Shown one piece after another: positions 59,667 through 64,000 of a stretch of DNA of 64,000 nucleotides. Positions within the stretch are counted from its first letter, which is position 1; each line of letters begins with the position of its first letter. The stretch spans positions 2,914,001 through 2,978,000 of the forward strand of contig CAVWDZ010000001.1 of NCBI GenBank assembly GCA_963753905.1, in the 5' to 3' direction. The position numbers and the translations under genes are program-made. This DNA is from Bog-756 sp963753905. Its GTDB lineage: Bacteria; Actinomycetota; Acidimicrobiia; Acidimicrobiales; RAAP-2. The notes below the pieces were generated by a model. The model saw only the letters and a program-made list of their open reading frames with translations, did no database searches and was not told the DNA's origin.

Positions 59667-60398
59667 TCAGAAACGGGTCCAGTCCCAGCGCATCAGGGAC
59701 TCGAAGGGCGCCGCCAACACGAGCCGTGCCGGCGCGGTGTCCCACAACCGCTCGAGCACCGGCGCGAGCCGTTCGCCGACCTCGGCCGGCTCGTCGTCCA
59801 GGTAGCACACGATCATCCGGTACTCACCTTTGGTGAACATGGGCCGTCTGATCGCGTTGCTGGTGGCGTACGTCCACGCACCGGCCACGCCGGGCACCGA
59901 GACCACATCGGGAAGGATCTCGGTGTGCATCCCCTGCAGGAACCGATCGTGGTCCGGTCCGCCGGATAGTTCCTCCGCGATGAGGTAGATGCCCCGATGT
60001 GGTCGAAAAGGGATCACCTCGGGCGACAACAGGACGCGCGGTGCCGCATGGCACTCGAGCAGGCTGAGACCGCCGCGGTATTGCGACGGCAACGAGTGCG
60101 GGAACCGTCCCAGATCGGCGAGATGCTGTCCCAGCGCGAAGAAGTCGTCGATGGTCTCGTCGAGCGGCTGACCCATCAGGTAGCAGACGACGTGCTCGAC
60201 GAGGGACCAGTCATCGACCGCGGCTGCCCGCACCGCCCGGCAGGCCGGCGTCGAGGCCCATCGCTGCCCGAGCACCAGCCCGGGAAGTTGGTACTGCTCG
60301 GGCATGTGGTCCAGCTGGTGCCAGTCGAGGTAGGACCGGTCGTCACCGGACACCGAATGGTGCGAAAGGGAGAAGAACCCCGCCTTGACCCGGTTCAT
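59667..60398 (-). CDS. EthD/ferredoxin-like-fold protein, function unknown
   Basis: 243 residues. The N-terminus VKAGFFSLSHHSVSG, then YLDWHQLDHMPEQYQLPGLV, resembles the H-x-x-D-H-x-P pattern of dimeric alpha-beta barrel (EthD-like) proteins. A second similar half begins GIYLIAEELSGGP and FLQGMHTEILPDVVSVPGV, so two barrel modules appear fused. Such proteins serve in the turnover of small aromatic or terpenoid compounds. It starts in an ATGA overlap with the LLM gene (60395-60398). Not a named family for me beyond that likeness. Confidence 0.65.
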   Translation of the reverse strand: MNRVKAGFFSLSHHSVSGDDRSYLDWHQLDHMPEQYQLPGLVLGQRWASTPACRAVRAAAVDDWSLVEHVVCYLMGQPLDETIDDFFALGQHLADLGRFPHSLPSQYRGGLSLLECHAAPRVLLSPEVIPFRPHRGIYLIAEELSGGPDHDRFLQGMHTEILPDVVSVPGVAGAWTYATSNAIRRPMFTKGEYRMIVCYLDDEPAEVGERLAPVLERLWDTAPARLVLAAPFESLMRWDWTRF

Positions 60399-61357
60399 CC
60401 GGACCCCGGTTCGACCGGTTCCGCCGTCTCGCGCACCAGGTGGGCCATGGCCTCGAGCTGCTCGAGGTAGTGGCCGCGGGAGTCGTGGACGAACCCGAGC
60501 TGTAGCCCGGTCGCTCCGACCCCGGTCAGCCGTTCGACGAGCTTCCTCGCCCCGTCGGGATCGTTGACCGGATCGAGTGGCCGGCCGTTCCGCAGCACTA
60601 CCTCGAGCGGGCTCGTCCGGGCCGCCCATGCAGGCGTGGTCCGGGCCTGGTCGATCATGGTGGCCACGTCGTCGGCCCGGATGGAAAAGGGCACCCACCC
60701 GTCCGCGAGCTCGATCGCACGCCGGAGGGACCGGGCGGTCCGCCCACCGATCCAGAGGGGAACCGACGGCTGCCGGGCGCACGGATCCAGCACGACATCC
60801 GAGTACCGGTAGAAGGGGCCGTCGTACCGTGGCCGGTTCGTCGAGAGGGAGACCCGCAGTGCCGACAGCGCATCGTCGGCACGCGCCCCTCTCCCCTCGA
60901 ACTCGGCTCCGAGCAGTTCGAACTCCTCCTGGAGCGAACCGACGCCCAACCCGAGGATCAACCGTCCGGACGCGACCTGGTCGAGCGTGCCGTAGCGCTT
61001 GGCGATCTCGAGTGGGTGGTGGTAGGCGAGCACGAGCACGTTGGTTGCCAGCCGAATCCGCGAGGTCACTGCGGCCAGGTACCCGAAGGTGGCAAGGGGA
61101 TCCCAGTAGCGACTCCCGCGCGTCGCGGCGACCTCGGTCGGGATGACGACGTGCTCACTGCACGTCAGGTGGGAGTACCCGAGCGACTCGGCCGTCCGGG
61201 CGATGAGCGCGACGTCCTCGATGTCCCCGTCGATCTCCCAGGGGGCGTGCCAGCCGGGGAGAAGGGTGAGCACAGGGGTCGTGATCCCCAGACGGATCGG
61301 GAGCCGGACGTGCACGTCCGGTACTCCAGGATTACGGCGTTCGCCTTGGGCGACCAC
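60395..61357 (-). CDS. LLM-class F420-dependent oxidoreductase
   Basis: 320 residues. IRLGITTPVLTLLPGWHAPW, then ALIARTAESLGYSHLTCSEH, TNVLVLAYHHPLEIAKRYG and GRLILGLGVGSLQEEFELLG are typical of F420-dependent luciferase-like reductases. GGAGGG lies 4-5 nt before GTG 61357, which fixes the start. The next gene on this strand begins in its stop codon. Divergent from the FAD oxidoreductase, 86 bp away. Confidence 0.88.
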   Translation of the reverse strand: MVAQGERRNPGVPDVHVRLPIRLGITTPVLTLLPGWHAPWEIDGDIEDVALIARTAESLGYSHLTCSEHVVIPTEVAATRGSRYWDPLATFGYLAAVTSRIRLATNVLVLAYHHPLEIAKRYGTLDQVASGRLILGLGVGSLQEEFELLGAEFEGRGARADDALSALRVSLSTNRPRYDGPFYRYSDVVLDPCARQPSVPLWIGGRTARSLRRAIELADGWVPFSIRADDVATMIDQARTTPAWAARTSPLEVVLRNGRPLDPVNDPDGARKLVERLTGVGATGLQLGFVHDSRGHYLEQLEAMAHLVRETAEPVEPGSG

Positions 61358-61430
61358 GGTCCCTCCTTCGGCGGCTCGGCTCGGCCGGGATGAAGCTATC
61401 ACCAGAGACCTCCGTTCCCGGGGCCTGCGG

Positions 61431-61436
61431 TACGGT
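61431..61436 (+). promoter_or_regulatory. -10 box of leaderless FAD-oxidoreductase transcript
   Basis: TACGGT ends 7 nt before ATG 61444. Confidence 0.55.
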
Positions 61437-61443
61437 GGCGTGC

Positions 61444-63009
61444 ATGTCGGACTACGACGCAATCGTGATCGGTGCAGGCCACAACGGCCTGACCGCGGCG
61501 GTCGTCATGGCGCAGGGCGGCATGCGGGTCCTCTGTCTGGAGAAGAACCATTTCATCGGTGGCATGGCGACGACGACCGAACTGGCCCGCGGCTACCGGT
61601 TCGAATTGGCCGGATCGATCCAGTTCCCGGTCCCGAGCGAGATCTACGACGACCTCGGGCTTGCGTCGTGCCCCATCTACGAGCCCGAGGTGCAGTCCGC
61701 CGCCATCGGCGAGCCCGGCCAGCCCCCGATCCTGCTCTACAGCAACCCCGACCAGCTCCTCGAACACCTCAACGACACGCTCGGCCTCGACGCGGTCATG
61801 GGGATGGCCGAGGTCGCGGCCTGGGCCGAGGCACCGGCGCGGGCAATCGGCCGCTTCGAGGTGCGGCGGCCACCCCGGTCACTCGATGAGATGTGGGGCA
61901 GCGCCGCGAACGAGAAGGAGCGCGAGGACATCCGGATCGCCATGTTCGGCAGCGTCATGGACGTCGTCGACCGCTACCTCCCCGATCGCGAGAAGCACGG
62001 CCAGGTCCGCAGCATGCTGGCATTCCTGTCGGTCAACTCCACGTACCGAGGCCCCTATTCCGCAGGCAGCGCGCTCTGCCTCGCCTTCGCGCTGGCCTCG
62101 CCCGGCGACGCGACGATGTCCAAGGTGCGAGGAGGGATCGGCACCATCTCCGACCACCTGTGCGGGTTGTTCGAGCAGCATGGCGGCGAACTCCGCCGCC
62201 ACGTCAAGGTCTCCAAGATCATCCTCGACGGGGGGCGGGTCGCCGGAGTGTCCATCTCCGCCGGCGACGTGGTCACCGCACCGGTGGTGGTCTCCAACCT
62301 CGATCCGACGGCCACCTTCACCCAGTTGGTCGACCGGGACGTGCTGCCGGACGCCTTCACCAGGAGGATCGACGCCATCGACCACCGGGCGGCCTATTTC
62401 CAGATCCACTTCGCCCTCAACGGGCTGCCAGAGTACGCCGAGCCATACGAGAGCCTCAACGAGGGTGACCTCCGCCACAACGTGACGTTCTTCGGAACCG
62501 CCGAGCAGATGCAGCTCGACTTCGAGGGCTGCGTGCGCGGTGTGGTACCGGAGTCGCCCTCGTTCAACCTCTCCGTCCCCTCCCTCCGCGACAAGGAGCT
62601 GGCACCGCCCGGCAAGCACGTGGCAAGCAGCTTCGGTTTCTATGCGCCGATCGGCGCCACCCATGCCCGCCAGGCGACGTTGCGCGACGAGATGGCGGCG
62701 CGCATCGTGGAGAAGATCACGGCAATGGCGCCGAGCTTCCCCGATCTCGTCGACCGGCAGTTCACCTACCCCGCCTATGCCTACGAGCGCATGTTCGGCT
62801 GCACGGGGGGCGACTTCACCCATGGACTGCTGCAGCCGGAGTTCATGGGTCCGTTCCGACCCGGCCCGCGCGGCTGGCCCGACAACCCGGTACCGATCGA
62901 GGGCCTGTTCCTCTGCGGCGCGGGGTGCCACGGCGGCCCGGGGGTCACCTTCATTCCCGGCTACAACTGCGGGCACGCCGTGCTCGACGAGCCGGGCGAG
63001 AAGCCGTAG
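61444..63009 (+). CDS. FAD-dependent oxidoreductase, phytoene-desaturase-like (COG1233)
   Basis: 521 residues. Rossmann start YDAIVIGAGHNGLTAAVVMA, then RVLCLEKNHFIGGMATT; the C-terminal end has GLFLCGAGCHGGPGVTFIPG. It belongs to the NAD(P)/FAD oxidoreductases related to carotenoid desaturases. The start at ATG 61444 is set by TACGGT 7 nt upstream; the longer frame adds an unlikely N-terminus. It may act with the divergent LLM and EthD-like proteins on a hydrophobic compound (inference). Confidence 0.88.
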   Translation: MSDYDAIVIGAGHNGLTAAVVMAQGGMRVLCLEKNHFIGGMATTTELARGYRFELAGSIQFPVPSEIYDDLGLASCPIYEPEVQSAAIGEPGQPPILLYSNPDQLLEHLNDTLGLDAVMGMAEVAAWAEAPARAIGRFEVRRPPRSLDEMWGSAANEKEREDIRIAMFGSVMDVVDRYLPDREKHGQVRSMLAFLSVNSTYRGPYSAGSALCLAFALASPGDATMSKVRGGIGTISDHLCGLFEQHGGELRRHVKVSKIILDGGRVAGVSISAGDVVTAPVVVSNLDPTATFTQLVDRDVLPDAFTRRIDAIDHRAAYFQIHFALNGLPEYAEPYESLNEGDLRHNVTFFGTAEQMQLDFEGCVRGVVPESPSFNLSVPSLRDKELAPPGKHVASSFGFYAPIGATHARQATLRDEMAARIVEKITAMAPSFPDLVDRQFTYPAYAYERMFGCTGGDFTHGLLQPEFMGPFRPGPRGWPDNPVPIEGLFLCGAGCHGGPGVTFIPGYNCGHAVLDEPGEKP

Positions 63010-63086
63010 TCGGGGCAGGCGGAGAGCGAACGGAAGGGCAGCCGGTCGGGTCCCGACTCGGCCCTGCCGACGATCCTGCCAGGACC

Positions 63087-63092
63087 TAAGCT
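63087..63092 (+). promoter_or_regulatory. -10 box of leaderless small-membrane-protein transcript
   Basis: TAAGCT ends 6 nt before GTG 63099. Confidence 0.55.
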
Positions 63093-63098
63093 CGTGTC

Positions 63099-63377
63099 GT
63101 GCAGAGTCGTTGGCTGTCCCGCAGGGCCTGCTTGCTCCATCTGGGGTTGGTGGTGGTGGTGCTCGGCTGCCTGGCTGCCGGGTGGTGGCAGGCGACAAGG
63201 GCGCTCGGGGGGCACGATCTGAGCTGGTTCTACACGTTCGAGTGGCCCGGTTTTGCGATCTTCGCCGGTGCCGGCTGGTGGCACCTCATCCACGAAGACC
63301 CCGAGGAGCGCCGTGCCCGCAAAGAGGGGCCGGCGGAGTGGGAGGAGCTCGAGGACCCGTATCGAAACGTGTCCTGA
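63099..63377 (+). CDS. Small membrane protein, actinobacterial type
   Basis: 92 residues. Two hydrophobic segments (about 12-29 and 47-60) flank DLSWFYTFEWPGFAIF. The tail is charged (EDPEERRARKEG, EELEDPYR). Similar small two-helix proteins with an Asn/Asp-Pro-Tyr-like end occur widely in actinobacteria, without known function. GTG start fixed by TAAGCT 6 nt upstream. Confidence 0.72.
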   Translation: MQSRWLSRRACLLHLGLVVVVLGCLAAGWWQATRALGGHDLSWFYTFEWPGFAIFAGAGWWHLIHEDPEERRARKEGPAEWEELEDPYRNVS

Positions 63378-63463
63378 GGTGGTGGGCGAGCGAGACCGTC
63401 CTCCCGGCGAGAGCCGGCGCCTACGGGTAGATTCGGCCGATGTGATGAGCAGTACGAGCATCG

Positions 63464-64000
63464 ATGCCGTCGTCGGCCATCACTGAGCAGGCGAGCGCCG
63501 CTGAAGCGGAAGCGCTGCCACTTCGCGCGCCCCCCGATCGATCGAACGACCGGATCTGGAAGCTCGCCAGCCTGGTTGCCGCACTCACGCTCGTGGGTGT
63601 CGTGGCATTCGCGATACGGTCTGCGCCGGCCCCGAAGACACTCCGCTTCCCGGCAGCAACCCCGAATGCGCTGGCTGCAGGGTCCCTGGCCCCCGGATTT
63701 TCGCTGCCCACTCTGGGTGGAGGGCCACCGCTACGCCTCTCCCAGTACCTCCAGACGCCCGTCGTCGTGAACTTCTTCGCCTCGTGGTGTTCGAACTGCC
63801 AGTCCGAGCTCTCAGCCTTGGCTGCGCTCGCACGGGAGCACGGAACGGATGTCGCGGTGCTCGGCGTCGACTCGGACGACCAGAAACCGTCGGTCGCCCG
63901 GGCCATGTTGGCGACGGCTCGAGCAACCTATCCGGTCGCCGTCGACCCCAAGGCGCAGCTCTCCACGCAGTACCTCGTGACGGCGCTGCCCGCGACCTAT
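63464..64000 (+). CDS. TlpA/ResA-like thioredoxin, membrane-anchored (cut by window edge)
   Basis: At least 179 residues; no stop before the right edge. One hydrophobic segment (about 35-55) anchors it, then GSLAPGFSLPTLGG and VVVNFFASWCSNCQSELSAL place the CxxC redox site (Cys-Ser-Asn-Cys) in an extracytoplasmic thioredoxin fold. It would reduce or oxidise disulfides, for example in cytochrome maturation. ATG 63464 is the only usable start: two in-frame stops lie just upstream. TAGATT at 63428-63433 suggests a transcript with a 24-nt leader. Confidence 0.85.
   Translation, partial: MPSSAITEQASAAEAEALPLRAPPDRSNDRIWKLASLVAALTLVGVVAFAIRSAPAPKTLRFPAATPNALAAGSLAPGFSLPTLGGGPPLRLSQYLQTPVVVNFFASWCSNCQSELSALAALAREHGTDVAVLGVDSDDQKPSVARAMLATARATYPVAVDPKAQLSTQYLVTALPATY

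Overview
The window is GC-rich bacterial DNA from an actinomycete, most likely an uncultured or little-studied Acidimicrobiia-type actinobacterium. The reasons are the strong G/C bias at third codon positions, frequent GTG starts, several F420/FMN-type oxidoreductases (LLM and PPOX families), a DUF222-HNH endonuclease, actinobacterial-type HemQ, a CIRCE-controlled groEL, and many genes whose TANNNT -10 box lies only 6-8 nt from the start codon (leaderless transcripts). The taxonomic call is an inference; there is no rRNA gene in the window.

Layout. 1-2.7 kb: a housekeeping block on the minus strand (rimO, pgsA, start of cinA) behind a tRNA-Ser(GCU). 2.7-16.9 kb: an accessory, visibly lower-GC region with two large secreted proteins that carry FG-GAP-like N-terminal halves and C-terminal 42-residue repeats, a truncated IS1380-type transposase, three multi-membrane-spanning GT-C-like proteins (DUF2079, a GT-C with a C-terminal beta-rich domain, a GT39-like protein) and a CmoB-like methyltransferase. 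It looks like a cell-surface protein/glycan module. 16.9-30.7 kb: core genes: groL with a perfect CIRCE, hemQ-larE-NIL operon, a small four-cysteine protein, NUDIX, GNAT, PPOX, PaiB-like, FKBP lipoprotein, a DUF222-HNH gene, a third 42-residue-repeat protein flanked by a 137-bp direct repeat of the HNH gene 3' end, larC-larB (completing LarB/C/E for the nickel-pincer cofactor), pheA and tRNA-Ser(UGA).

30.9-50 kb: transport and regulation: MFS plus TetR, an ABC-2 exporter, an ECF42-like sigma factor with its YCII/DGPF partner and a matching TGTCGA...CGAC promoter, an operon joining a phosphotriesterase-like hydrolase to an acyl-CoA ligase and a crotonase, an SPFH protein with a ribbon-helix-helix partner behind a 27-bp perfect palindrome, VOC/TetR and MerR/MaoC divergent pairs, methyltransferase/GNAT, an LLM oxidoreductase, and a DrrAB-like exporter divergent from a TetR. 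50.5-54.6 kb: a DNA-repair group with a flap-exonuclease-like protein, an ATP-dependent DNA ligase, a PHP protein with a PolX-like HhH region but no polymerase, and a stand-alone LigD-type polymerase (a split LigD; no Ku seen). 54.9-64 kb: an apparently permuted alkaline-phosphatase-family protein, a PilZ protein, another ABC-2 exporter, an LLM/EthD-like/FAD-oxidoreductase cluster, a small membrane protein and the start of a TlpA-like thioredoxin.

Translation is organised in two recurring ways: leaderless first genes, and second genes that start inside the previous stop (GTGA or ATGA overlaps). No CRISPR array, rRNA, complete insertion sequence or prophage was seen.
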